Source: Candidatus Mediterraneibacter faecavium
GTDB lineage: Bacteria; Bacillota; Clostridia; Lachnospirales; Lachnospiraceae
Direction of reading: 5' to 3'
Assembly (NCBI GenBank): GCA_019119995.1
Contig: DWVY01000012.1
Location: forward strand, 35,132-99,131
DNA length: 64,000 nucleotides
Position numbers and translations under genes: made by a program. This document shows positions 42,455 through 50,506 of the stretch, piece by piece (position 1 is the stretch's first letter; each line of letters opens with the position of its first letter). The notes under the pieces were generated by a model that saw only the letters and a list, made by a program, of their open reading frames with translations, was not told the origin of the DNA and did no database searches.

Positions 42455-42565
42455 TCAGAATTTCTTCTTGTATATGTTCTCCACCACCCCGATCACTGCA
42501 TACAGCGCCATCGCCATAACACAAAGCAGCATGATCGACATGATCAGCCAATCCATTTTGAAGAG
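42455..42565 (-). pseudogene. Extra copy of the 3' end of the NitT/TauT permease gene
   Basis: A minus-strand fragment encodes the last 34 residues of an ABC permease (FKMDWLIMSIMLLCVMAMA, then YAVIGVVENIYKKKF) and its own TGA. It matches the C terminus of the complete gene at 45893-46702 (KMNWLLMSIVLLCIMAMG, IYQKKF), with an estimated 85% DNA identity. The region between, 42566-45892, is the AT-rich island. A gene 3' end at both borders is the normal signature of site-specific integration. Confidence 0.8.
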
Positions 42566-42574
42566 GTGAAGGGA

Positions 42575-42605
42575 CAAAAAGACAAAATGACTATCGTCTT
42601 TTTTA
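42575..42605 (+). terminator. Terminator-like hairpin at the island's left end
   Basis: AAGAC pairs with GTCTT, extended by A/T pairs, and is followed by TTTTTTAT. Confidence 0.45.
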
Positions 42606-42647
42606 TGGTGAATTCTGCAAATAAGTTTAATTTTAGAGATTCAGAGA

Positions 42648-42677
42648 TTGTACTGAGAAAAATATGGAGATTATAAT
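42648..42677 (+). promoter_or_regulatory. Promoter of the AAA-PIN pair
   Basis: TTGTAC at 42648-42653, an 18-bp spacer and a perfect TATAAT at 42672-42677. An AT palindrome (TATAATATAAATATATTATA) overlaps the -10 and could bind a regulator. The remainder of the 42357-42740 gap holds the permease fragment and two hairpins. Confidence 0.55.
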
Positions 42678-42740
42678 ATAAATATATTATAATTCATTAT
42701 AGTAGTTAGAGTAAATAATGGTATAAGGCGGAAAAATACT

Positions 42741-44015
42741 ATGATTAAAAGTTTTATCTTTGAGAATTATAAAAGTTTTGAAAAGGCAGAATTAAATTTA
42801 GAATCTGTCACAAGTTTGATTGGCACAAATTCATCAGGAAAAAGCAATGCTATCGAAGGAATACAGATATTGTCTGAGGCTGCAACAGGTCTCGATTTAA
42901 GTATTATCCTTGATGGCACACGAAATAGCGACAGCCATATACGAGGGGGGAGTAGTTCGTGCTGTCGTTTTCGGACATCATCATTTAAGTTGGGATGTCT
43001 TGTAGACTTGGATGAAAACTATGATTTGTATTATTATATACGAATCAGTACAAATAAAAGAGTCTGGGTTGAAGAAGAAGCACTTTACAAAGTTTTGAAT
43101 GGCAATTTGAGTCTTCCGGAAGGGGAGAAGATATTTAAGACAAAAAAAGCTAATAAGGACAGCAGTGATATAAAGGCAGAGTATAACAATAAAAAGGTAG
43201 GGAAAAACCCAGATATCATGTGTATGAGAGTATCTTCAGTGCTAGCACAGTTAAAAAGTAAACTTCCACAGGAGACAACGCATGATCAGGAATGCCTTAG
43301 TTATATTAATCTGGTGCTTGATAATCTGAAAGGGATATTTGTACTTAATCCTATACCTTCGATAATGCGTGATTATGTGAGAATTACGGATACAGATTTA
43401 AAATCGAACTGTGAGAATATTTCTCCTGTCTTGTACCATTTGTGCCAGAATGAAGAAAAAAGAAATGAACTGTTGAATATGGTACGGAATCTGCCTGAAA
43501 ATGAAGTCCAGTCAATTGAATTTATTAAAACGCAGTTGGATGATGTTATTTTCGGACTAAAAGAAAAGTATATGAGCATATCTGAAATTGTAGATGCAAA
43601 AAAACTATCAGATGGAACCCTTAAGTGTATAGCAATTCTGGCAGCTATTTTATCTATGGCAAGAGGCGGAATATTGGTTGTAGAAGAAATTGATAACGGA
43701 ATTCACCCAGGAAGAGTATATGCGCTGATAAATACATTGGAAAGAATTGGAAAAGAAAGGAATATAGATATCATTCTTACTACCCATAATCCAACATTAT
43801 TAAACGGATATGATAAAAATAAATTATTGGGAGTATCCGTTGTTTACAGAGAGGGCGAAAAGGGAACAAGTAAGTTTGTTTCTCTGATGGATATTGAACA
43901 GTCCCCTGAACTTTTTGCAACGGGGGGAATTGGAGATGCAATGATAGATAATTCGTTGATTAAAATGATTAAAGAACCCAGACAAACACCAGACACTTCA
44001 TGGCTGGGGGTGTAG
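42741..44015 (+). CDS. AAA/ABC-type ATPase of a putative defence pair
   Basis: The 424-residue protein is an SMC/OLD-like ATPase with Walker A IGTNSSGKSNAIEG at 27-40, ABC-type signature KLSDGTLKCIAILAAIL, Walker B GGILVVEEIDNGIHPG and H-loop ILTTHNPTLL. It lacks a TOPRIM nuclease domain, unlike OLD proteins. The next gene, 4 bp downstream, encodes a PIN-like protein, so the two are probably translated and work together: the ATPase as sensor and the PIN protein as effector. The gene is clearly AT-richer than its surroundings and lies in an integrated island. A phage-defence role is inference. Confidence 0.85.
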   Translation: MIKSFIFENYKSFEKAELNLESVTSLIGTNSSGKSNAIEGIQILSEAATGLDLSIILDGTRNSDSHIRGGSSSCCRFRTSSFKLGCLVDLDENYDLYYYIRISTNKRVWVEEEALYKVLNGNLSLPEGEKIFKTKKANKDSSDIKAEYNNKKVGKNPDIMCMRVSSVLAQLKSKLPQETTHDQECLSYINLVLDNLKGIFVLNPIPSIMRDYVRITDTDLKSNCENISPVLYHLCQNEEKRNELLNMVRNLPENEVQSIEFIKTQLDDVIFGLKEKYMSISEIVDAKKLSDGTLKCIAILAAILSMARGGILVVEEIDNGIHPGRVYALINTLERIGKERNIDIILTTHNPTLLNGYDKNKLLGVSVVYREGEKGTSKFVSLMDIEQSPELFATGGIGDAMIDNSLIKMIKEPRQTPDTSWLGV

Positions 44016-44019
44016 TAAT

Positions 44020-44505
44020 ATGAGAGTAAGGTTTATAGATACTTCAATTATTATGAATCTTCTGGAAATTCCATATATGTGTGCTGATGCAGGAAAAATA
44101 AGAGCAGAGTTCAAAGCGGCTGTAAAAAATGGAGAGATTTTGATTTTACCGTTTTCTACTATTATAGAAAGTGGAAATCATATTGCACATATCTCTGATG
44201 GAACAAAACGGAGGGCACGGGCGCTAAAATTCAAAGAATTTCTAGAAAAAACAGCAAATAATGAAGCCCCTTGGAAATTATATGGCGTTAAACTGGAAAA
44301 AGATGATTTGCTTGCGTTAGCAGAAAAATTCCCAGATTATGCACTTCGATATGAAATGGGATTAGGAGATATGAGTATCATACATTTCTATGAAAAATAT
44401 AAAGAAGAAACACCGGCTGTGGGACATATTATGATTTGGAGTACAGACAGACATTTGTCAGGGTATGAAGAAGAGGTGTCGATAAAACGCAGAAAAGACA
44501 GATAA
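44020..44505 (+). CDS. PIN-like nuclease, partner of the AAA ATPase
   Basis: The 161-residue protein has the acidic residue pattern of PIN ribonucleases: Asp7 in VRFIDTSIIMNLL, Glu50 in FSTIIESGNHI, Asp117 in MGLGDMSIIHFYE and Asp143 in WSTDRHLSGYE. PIN domains cut RNA in many toxins. Coupling of a PIN-like protein to an SMC/OLD-like ATPase resembles ATPase-plus-effector defence systems, but I know no named system with exactly this pair. The spacing to the ATPase is 4 bp. Confidence 0.75.
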   Translation: MRVRFIDTSIIMNLLEIPYMCADAGKIRAEFKAAVKNGEILILPFSTIIESGNHIAHISDGTKRRARALKFKEFLEKTANNEAPWKLYGVKLEKDDLLALAEKFPDYALRYEMGLGDMSIIHFYEKYKEETPAVGHIMIWSTDRHLSGYEEEVSIKRRKDR

Positions 44506-44628
44506 ATTAATGAAAAAATATACATACCAGAAGAAAATCTTGTTATAAAAAATAGTATAAATCCAACGGTTTTACGGGATTTATGTTTTAACTATGACAA
44601 CAAAGAGAAACTCTGGGAGGCAGTAACA

Positions 44629-45333
44629 ATGCATAATATTAAAAAAATTCAGGTATATCATGGATCTGATCATATTATTCAAACTCCGGTCTATCTTGGA
44701 GGCAAGGATGATAACGATTATGGAAATGGATTTTACACAACTGAATATGAAGATCGTGCGAAAAGCTGGGCTGCTTTAAATGGTGATCCGTCTTATTCTA
44801 TCGTAAATAAATATGAATTGGATCTGAATGGTTTAAATGTACTTGATCTGGCAGATTTCGGAGTACTTACGTGGATTGCTGAGGTAGTCTCTAATCGGGG
44901 AACAAGCCAGGAAATGACAGAAATACTTGGGAAAAGGCTTGTTGAAATGTATAAAGTGGACACGTCGCTATATGATATTATTAAAGGGTATTGTGCAGAT
45001 GACAGTTATACACAGGTGATAGAAGCGTTTCTGTTGAATCAGATTAACATTGCAGAAGTAGAGAGGCTGTTTTATAAAGGATCGTTAGGAAATCAGATAT
45101 TTTTGAAATCTGAGAAAGCTTTCAGTCAGATTAAATGGCTTGAATCATCTGAGACTGCATCAGAAGAAAAATATGCAGATGATGATCTGAAAGCAAGGCG
45201 GGAAGTAAATAAATTTATGCAGAGGCGTATGCAGGCAATTCTGATGGAGGGATATACTGTTCCGGGAATTACGGCGAGATATGCAATTCAGAGAAAACTG
45301 ATCTATCATAAGGAGAATGATTATTATGAATAA
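44629..45333 (+). CDS. DUF3990-like protein, possible ADP-ribosyltransferase toxin
   Basis: The 234-residue protein opens with VYHGSDHIIQTPVY and DYGNGFYTTEYEDRAKSWA, the pattern of DUF3990 proteins. That pattern resembles the nicotinamide-binding His and Tyr region of ADP-ribosyltransferases. GGGAGG precedes ATG 44629. It overlaps the next gene by 8 bp. Such genes often sit in mobile islands with a small partner, so a toxin-antitoxin-like or defence role is possible; this is inference. Confidence 0.72.
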   Translation: MHNIKKIQVYHGSDHIIQTPVYLGGKDDNDYGNGFYTTEYEDRAKSWAALNGDPSYSIVNKYELDLNGLNVLDLADFGVLTWIAEVVSNRGTSQEMTEILGKRLVEMYKVDTSLYDIIKGYCADDSYTQVIEAFLLNQINIAEVERLFYKGSLGNQIFLKSEKAFSQIKWLESSETASEEKYADDDLKARREVNKFMQRRMQAILMEGYTVPGITARYAIQRKLIYHKENDYYE

Positions 45334-45751
45334 AACGGCTTATGATATGTGCTATTATGACAGCATGATCCAAAAAAACAGATATCTTTTCAAGTTGATT
45401 GCCCGGAATACGGACGAGCCGTTTCATGTGATAAAAGATTATATGAAAAGCGACTACCGTAAGGCTATGGATCGTGGAAATCCCCTGTATTTGAACAAGA
45501 CGCCAAAGCAGATCTTAGGAAGCATCGGGATCAGAATAAAACCTGAAGCCGGAATAAATGAGAAGTATGACGAGTTTATTTTAGAGTGGATGGCAGATGT
45601 ATATACTTATATGCAGTGGAAATATGATTTGAAGTCAGAGAATATCGTAGATAAGATTAAGCCGGAGGAATTATATAATAAATATTTCCCGTTACATGAA
45701 GCTTCGTTGGAAAATGGTGCAGAGAAATTGAAGAAAATTTATAATATATAA
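45326..45751 (+). CDS. Partner of the DUF3990-like protein, 141 residues
   Basis: The soluble, helical protein (MNKTAYDMCYYDSMIQKNRY ... KTPKQILGSIGIRIKPE) has no family I can name. It overlaps the DUF3990-like gene by 8 bp and has its own AAGGAGAA site before ATG 45326, so the two are translationally coupled. The pairing suggests an antitoxin or accessory factor. A terminator follows. Confidence 0.65.
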   Translation: MNKTAYDMCYYDSMIQKNRYLFKLIARNTDEPFHVIKDYMKSDYRKAMDRGNPLYLNKTPKQILGSIGIRIKPEAGINEKYDEFILEWMADVYTYMQWKYDLKSENIVDKIKPEELYNKYFPLHEASLENGAEKLKKIYNI

Positions 45752-45760
45752 AATAATTTG

Positions 45761-45790
45761 GGAACATCCTGAGCGGTGTTCCTTTTATTT
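45761..45790 (+). terminator. Terminator after the DUF3990 pair
   Basis: GGAACA pairs with TGTTCC around a ten-base loop and is followed by TTTTATTTT. Confidence 0.65.
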
Positions 45791-45792
45791 TG

Positions 45793-45892
45793 CAGAAACA
45801 AAGTTATTTATCGTCTTAAGCACAGCATTACAGGCCATGCTTAAGGCGAGTATCGTTTTACCCTTGCCAGGGCGTGAGACAAATTTGGTATA
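45793..45892 (-). pseudogene. P-loop ATPase remnant at the island's right border
   Basis: On the minus strand, in frame after the permease stop, a short open stretch reads KFVSRPGKGKTILALSMACN and then AVLKTINNFVS. RPGKGKT resembles the Walker A of DnaB-type replicative helicases (RPGMGKT). It has no start and is only about 33 residues, so it is a fragment, perhaps left by the element that integrated here. Confidence 0.4.
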
Positions 45893-46702
45893 TTAGAATT
45901 TTTTCTGATATATTTTCTCCACCACCCCGATCACCGCATACAGTCCCATCGCCATAATGCACAGCAGCACGATCGACATGAGCAGCCAGTTCATCTTGAA
46001 AACCTGACTTGAGTAGATAATAAGATATCCCAGTCCGTTCCGTGCCGCCAGGAACTCCCCGATCACCACCCCCACGAGGCAGAGCCCGATATTGACTTTC
46101 ATATTGCTGATGACCGCCGGGACCGAGCTTGGCAGCACGACCTTAAAGAGTGCGTGCCTGCGGTTACCGTGGAGGGTGTAGATCAGTTTGATCTTTTCTT
46201 TGTCGACCGTGGTAAAACTGGTGTACAGGTTCATGATGCTCCCGAAGACGGCGACAGACATACCGGCGACGATGATCGTCGTCGGAGTGGCGCCCAGCCA
46301 TACGATCAGAAGCGGCGCCAGCGCGGATTTCGGCAGGCTGTTCAGCACTACCAGATAGGGCTCCAGTATCTCGGAGAGCCCCCGGCTGCACCAGAGCAGG
46401 ACGGCGGCCAGGACGCCGCAGAAAGTCACGAGCAGGAAGCTTACGATCGTCTCATACAGCGTGATGCCGATGTGCAGGAAGATCGAGCGGTCCAGCACCA
46501 TTTCCCAGAAGCACAGTGCGATCCGCGAAGGGCTGCTGAAGATAAAGGAGTCGATCATGCCGTGATCAGCGCATACTTCCCACAGAAGCAGAAAAAGGAT
46601 CAGGATAAGGATCCGAGCGGCGCATACGATCATACGGTGGCGGCGCAGTCTGTAGAGGAAGAGTTCCTGCCCGTCAGACCGTTTTTTCAGTGGTTTGACC
46701 AT
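45893..46702 (-). CDS. NitT/TauT-type ABC transporter permease
   Basis: The 269-residue membrane protein has six helices and the inner-membrane signature EPYLVVLNSLPKSALAPLLI. It belongs to the SsuC/TauC/ThiX class. Its start overlaps the ATPase gene by 29 bp; GGAAGGAG is properly spaced for ATG 46702. The island lies against its 3' end. No substrate-binding protein is adjacent, so substrate cannot be assigned (nitrate, sulfonate, taurine or thiamine precursor). Confidence 0.92.
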   Translation of the reverse strand: MVKPLKKRSDGQELFLYRLRRHRMIVCAARILILILFLLLWEVCADHGMIDSFIFSSPSRIALCFWEMVLDRSIFLHIGITLYETIVSFLLVTFCGVLAAVLLWCSRGLSEILEPYLVVLNSLPKSALAPLLIVWLGATPTTIIVAGMSVAVFGSIMNLYTSFTTVDKEKIKLIYTLHGNRRHALFKVVLPSSVPAVISNMKVNIGLCLVGVVIGEFLAARNGLGYLIIYSSQVFKMNWLLMSIVLLCIMAMGLYAVIGVVEKIYQKKF

Positions 46703-47462
46703 CGTGGTTCAGCTCCTTCCATATTTCGTTGAAATAAGTCTTGAATTCGGGCGCGTTTCTCCGGATCAGCGGCGTGTCATGCTCCAGATCAAATGAGATC
46801 GGCACGATGCGCGCTACGGATGCGGGGCGTTTCGTTAGGACGATCACCCGGTCAGACAGACTGACTGCCTCCGACAGGTCGTGGGTGACGAGGAGAGCGG
46901 TCTTCCCGGAATCCCGGATGATCTGGCCGATGTCATCGCTGACAGTCAGGCGCGTCTGGTAGTCAAGGGCTGAGAACGGCTCGTCGAGCAGCAGCAGCTC
47001 CGGTTCCATGAGAAGCGTGCGGATAAGAGCCGCCCTCTGGCGCATACCGCCGGACAGCTCGGACGGCCTGGAGCGTGCGAACTGCTTCAGACCATACTGT
47101 TCAAGCATCCCTTCCGCCCGTTTTTTGATCTCCGGTGTGAGCTGACGGCTGATCTCGGCGCCGAGAAGGACGTTTCGGTATACGGTTCGCCATTCAAAGA
47201 GATGATCGTGCTGGAGCATATATCCGATCTTTGATGAATTTTCCGTCAGAGGCTCCCCGTTCATCAGCAGTTCTCCGCTCTCGGCTTTCATCAGACCGTC
47301 GATCAGGGAGAGAAGCGTGGATTTGCCGCATCCGGACGGGCCGACGATGGCCGTGAACTCTCCTTTTGTAAGTGAAAATGAAATATTGGACAGGGCCTTT
47401 GTCTCCCCGTCCAGTGTATGATAGGAATAATCGATATTTTTTAATTCCAGTATCGGCGTCAT
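46674..47462 (-). CDS. NitT/TauT-type ABC transporter ATPase
   Basis: The 262-residue ATPase has Walker A VGPSGCGKSTLLSLIDGL, signature LSGGMRQRAALIRTLL, Walker B LLLLDEPFSALD and LLVTHDLSEAVSLSD. It partners the permease at 45893-46702. The start at 47462 follows GGAAGTG; ATG 47480 is possible but has no clear site. The two genes lack a binding-protein gene beside them. Confidence 0.92.
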   Translation of the reverse strand: MTPILELKNIDYSYHTLDGETKALSNISFSLTKGEFTAIVGPSGCGKSTLLSLIDGLMKAESGELLMNGEPLTENSSKIGYMLQHDHLFEWRTVYRNVLLGAEISRQLTPEIKKRAEGMLEQYGLKQFARSRPSELSGGMRQRAALIRTLLMEPELLLLDEPFSALDYQTRLTVSDDIGQIIRDSGKTALLVTHDLSEAVSLSDRVIVLTKRPASVARIVPISFDLEHDTPLIRRNAPEFKTYFNEIWKELNHDGQTTEKTV

Positions 47463-47545
47463 AAGATCACTTCCATCCATATTGTATATCTATAGTCAGT
47501 GTATGAAAAAAGCAGCCCGATGTGAGCAAAAAGTGGGAAATCCCG

Positions 47546-47574
47546 TTGTCTCGCCCCAAGAAGAGGGGTATAAT
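47546..47574 (+). promoter_or_regulatory. Promoter of the cytidylate-kinase-like gene
   Basis: TTGTCT at 47546-47551, a 17-bp spacer and TATAAT at 47569-47574. Confidence 0.65.
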
Positions 47575-47618
47575 ATGAGTAACAGATGACGTGAAATAAC
47601 CGGGAAGGAGGAATCAAT

Positions 47619-48236
47619 ATGACCGGACATAAGATTATTACGATTGGCCGTGAATTCGGAAGCGGCGGACATGAGATCGGACAGAAACTTGCAGACAGAC
47701 TTGGGATCCCGCTTTATGACCACAGGCTTGTAAGCATGGCGGCGGAAGCGCTGAACGTGAGGACAGAAGACGCCGAACGGGTAGACGAGTCAAGCCTTAA
47801 TACGTTCGTAGCCGGCTATACGATGACGCCGGGGATGTACACGGATTTTATCAACGCGGCGTCATACATTCCGTCTTTTGATACGGATGTTTACATGAAG
47901 CAGACGGAGATCATCCGAAGTCTTGCGCAGAAGGGGCCGTGCGTGATCGTGGGCCGGTGCGCGGATTATGTGCTGAAAGACCGTGCAGACTGCATCAATG
48001 TATTTATCTGTGCCGATAAGGAAGACCGCAGGAAACGGATCATGGAGCTGTACGGCCTGACCGAGAGAAAGGCGGCGGAGCGTATCCGCAAGACAGACAA
48101 AGAGCGCAGATATTATTATGAAGTACATACCGGGCAGGACTGGGGCAGCATCCGTTCCCATCAGATGCTTCTGAATGTGAGTATGCTCGGGATCGACAGG
48201 ATCGTGGAGATCCTGGCAATGATCTACAATGCATAG
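47619..48236 (+). CDS. Cytidylate-kinase-like P-loop protein
   Basis: The 205-residue protein begins HKIITIGREFGSGGHEIGQK, the P-loop style of the cytidylate-kinase-like family (AAA_33-type). It is common in clostridia and distinct from Cmk itself. It contains CVIVGRCADYVLKDR and NVFICADKEDRRKR. The substrate is not established. AAGGAGG precedes ATG 47619. queH follows after 18 bp. Confidence 0.88.
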   Translation: MTGHKIITIGREFGSGGHEIGQKLADRLGIPLYDHRLVSMAAEALNVRTEDAERVDESSLNTFVAGYTMTPGMYTDFINAASYIPSFDTDVYMKQTEIIRSLAQKGPCVIVGRCADYVLKDRADCINVFICADKEDRRKRIMELYGLTERKAAERIRKTDKERRYYYEVHTGQDWGSIRSHQMLLNVSMLGIDRIVEILAMIYNA

Positions 48237-48254
48237 CCTTTAGGAGAATCACAG

Positions 48255-48875
48255 ATGAATGTACAGAAAATCAATTATCAGAAAGAACTTGAGAAATTGC
48301 TCGCACAGATTGAGTCGGAACAGAGAGTTCCGACTCTTCTGATCCACAGCTGCTGTGCGCCGTGCAGCAGCTATGTGCTTGAGTATCTGTCGGAGTATTT
48401 TAAGATTACCGTATTTTATTATAATCCGAACATCTATCCGGAGAGCGAGTACACGAAACGAATTGCAGAGCAGCAGAAGCTGATCCGCGACATGGATTTT
48501 AAGTATCCGGTGGCATTTCTTGCCGGATCGTATGACAAAGAGAAGTTTTACGAGATGGCGGCAGGCATGGAAGATCTCAAAGAAGGCGGGGCAAGGTGTA
48601 TGAAATGCTACGAGCTGAGGCTTTCAGAGGCGGCAGTACAGGCTGCGGCGGGCGGTTTTGACTATTTTACGACCACGCTCAGCATCAGCCCGCTGAAAAA
48701 TGCGCAGAAGCTCAACGAGATCGGTATCCGTGTCGGAAAGGAGCATAATGTGAAGTATCTCGTTTCGGATTTTAAGAAGAAGAACGGCTATAAACGGTCG
48801 GTGGAACTCTCGGAGCAATACGGGCTGTACCGGCAGGACTACTGCGGATGCGAATTCTCCATGAGGCGTGATTGA
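48255..48875 (+). CDS. queH: Epoxyqueuosine reductase QueH
   Basis: QueH reduces epoxyqueuosine to queuosine in tRNA, the last step of queuosine synthesis. The 206-residue protein has LIHSCCAPCSSYVLEYL, ARCMKCYELRLSEAA, FTTTLSISPLKNAQKLNEIG and DYCGCEFS, the Cys set that binds an Fe-S cluster. It replaces the cobalamin-dependent QueG in many anaerobes. AGGAG precedes ATG 48255. Confidence 0.93.
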   Translation: MNVQKINYQKELEKLLAQIESEQRVPTLLIHSCCAPCSSYVLEYLSEYFKITVFYYNPNIYPESEYTKRIAEQQKLIRDMDFKYPVAFLAGSYDKEKFYEMAAGMEDLKEGGARCMKCYELRLSEAAVQAAAGGFDYFTTTLSISPLKNAQKLNEIGIRVGKEHNVKYLVSDFKKKNGYKRSVELSEQYGLYRQDYCGCEFSMRRD

Positions 48876-48952
48876 CGCGCTCCCTGCTGAAAAGGAACAG
48901 TTCCGTTTATATACGGCATACGCACTGTTTCGAGAAAAATTTGGTTTTTAAG

Positions 48953-48981
48953 TAGACATTCATACTTTAGTGTGGTAAACT
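48953..48981 (+). promoter_or_regulatory. Promoter of argH
   Basis: TAGACA at 48953-48958, a 17-bp spacer and TAAACT at 48976-48981, about 80 bp before argH. Confidence 0.55.
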
Positions 48982-49059
48982 AAGTCGAAAATGCAGGACA
49001 GACCAAAGTGCTCTGGACTGTATTTTCTTTCAATCAAAAACAGAAATGAGGAAAGAGAA

Positions 49060-50439
49060 ATGGCACAGTTATGGGGCGGCCGTTTTACAAAAGAGACGGA
49101 CAAACTGGTATATAATTTCAATGCATCGATCTCTTTCGACAAGAGATTCTATAAACAGGATATCCGCGGAAGTATCGCTCATGTGACGATGCTCGCGAAG
49201 CAGGGGATCCTGACGGAGGAAGAGAAAGAGAAGATCATACAGGGACTTGAGAGTATCCGTACAGATGTGGAGAACGGCACTCTTGAGATCACGGATGAAT
49301 ATGAAGATATCCACAGCTTTGTCGAGGCGAATCTGATCGACCGGATCGGGGATGCAGGGAAAAAGCTCCACACCGGCCGGAGCAGGAACGATCAGGTGGC
49401 GCTGGACATGAAGCTCTATACGAGAGACGAGATCCTCGAGCTGGACGGCCTTTTAAAAGAGCTGCTGGAAGTGCTCTTAAAGTTGATGAAAGAGAATCTC
49501 GAGACGTATATGCCGGGATTTACACATCTGCAGAAAGCACAGCCGATCACATTGGCGCACCACATGGGAGCATATTTCGAGATGTTCAAACGCGACCGTT
49601 CCCGTATGAAAGATATTTATAAAAGGATGAATCTCTGCCCGCTCGGTTCCGGCGCGCTGGCAGGCACCACATATCCGTTGGACCGGGAATACACGGCAGA
49701 GCTCCTGGGCTTTGACGGACCGACACTCAACAGTATGGATTCAGTTTCGGACAGGGATTACCTGATCGAACTTCTGTCGGCGATGTCCACGGTCATGATG
49801 CACCTGAGCAGATTTTCCGAGGAAGTGATCATCTGGAATACCAATGAATATAAATTCGTGGAGATTGACGACGCGTACAGCACGGGCAGCAGTATCATGC
49901 CCCAGAAGAAGAACCCGGATATCGCCGAGCTGGTGCGCGGCAAGACCGGAAGAGTGTACGGCGCGCTGATGTCCATGCTGACGACGATGAAGGGCCTTCC
50001 GCTGGCGTATAATAAGGATATGCAGGAGGACAAGGAGTTCGTATTTGACGCCATCGATACGACGAAAGGATGTCTGGCGCTCTTTACGGGAATGTTGAAG
50101 ACGATGAAGTTCAATTCCGCCCGAATGGAAGAGAGCGCAAAGCACGGCTTCACCAACGCGACGGACGCGGCGGACTATCTGGTGAATCACGGCGTACCGT
50201 TCCGCGATGCGCACGGCATCGTAGGGCGGCTTGTACTTTACTGTATCGATAAGGGGATAGCGCTGGATGATATGAGTCTGGATGAGTTCAGGGCGATCTC
50301 GCCGGTATTTGAAGAAGATATCTACGACGCCATCAGCATGAAGACCTGCGTGGAGATGAGGAATACCATCGGAGCGCCGGGAAAGGCTGCGATGGAGAAA
50401 GTGATCAGGGCGGAAGAAGAGTATCTTGCCGCTGAGTAA
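49060..50439 (+). CDS. argH: Argininosuccinate lyase
   Basis: ArgH splits argininosuccinate to arginine and fumarate, the last step of arginine synthesis. The 459-residue protein starts [20 protein letters not shown] and carries [16 protein letters not shown] and the lyase signature [28 protein letters not shown] precedes ATG 49060; the upstream ATG at 48991 would add an unlike leader. No other arg gene is adjacent. Confidence 0.97.
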   Translation: MAQLWGGRFTKETDKLVYNFNASISFDKRFYKQDIRGSIAHVTMLAKQGILTEEEKEKIIQGLESIRTDVENGTLEITDEYEDIHSFVEANLIDRIGDAGKKLHTGRSRNDQVALDMKLYTRDEILELDGLLKELLEVLLKLMKENLETYMPGFTHLQKAQPITLAHHMGAYFEMFKRDRSRMKDIYKRMNLCPLGSGALAGTTYPLDREYTAELLGFDGPTLNSMDSVSDRDYLIELLSAMSTVMMHLSRFSEEVIIWNTNEYKFVEIDDAYSTGSSIMPQKKNPDIAELVRGKTGRVYGALMSMLTTMKGLPLAYNKDMQEDKEFVFDAIDTTKGCLALFTGMLKTMKFNSARMEESAKHGFTNATDAADYLVNHGVPFRDAHGIVGRLVLYCIDKGIALDDMSLDEFRAISPVFEEDIYDAISMKTCVEMRNTIGAPGKAAMEKVIRAEEEYLAAE

Positions 50440-50506
50440 ACACAATAGATAATAAAATTCTGCATATAGCAAAATACAGCATATTTAGAGGAGGATGTAG
50501 AGAAAA

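Noticed and set aside
42741..44015. OLD-family nuclease
   Set aside because: Walker motifs fit, but the C-terminal TOPRIM acidic motifs are absent.
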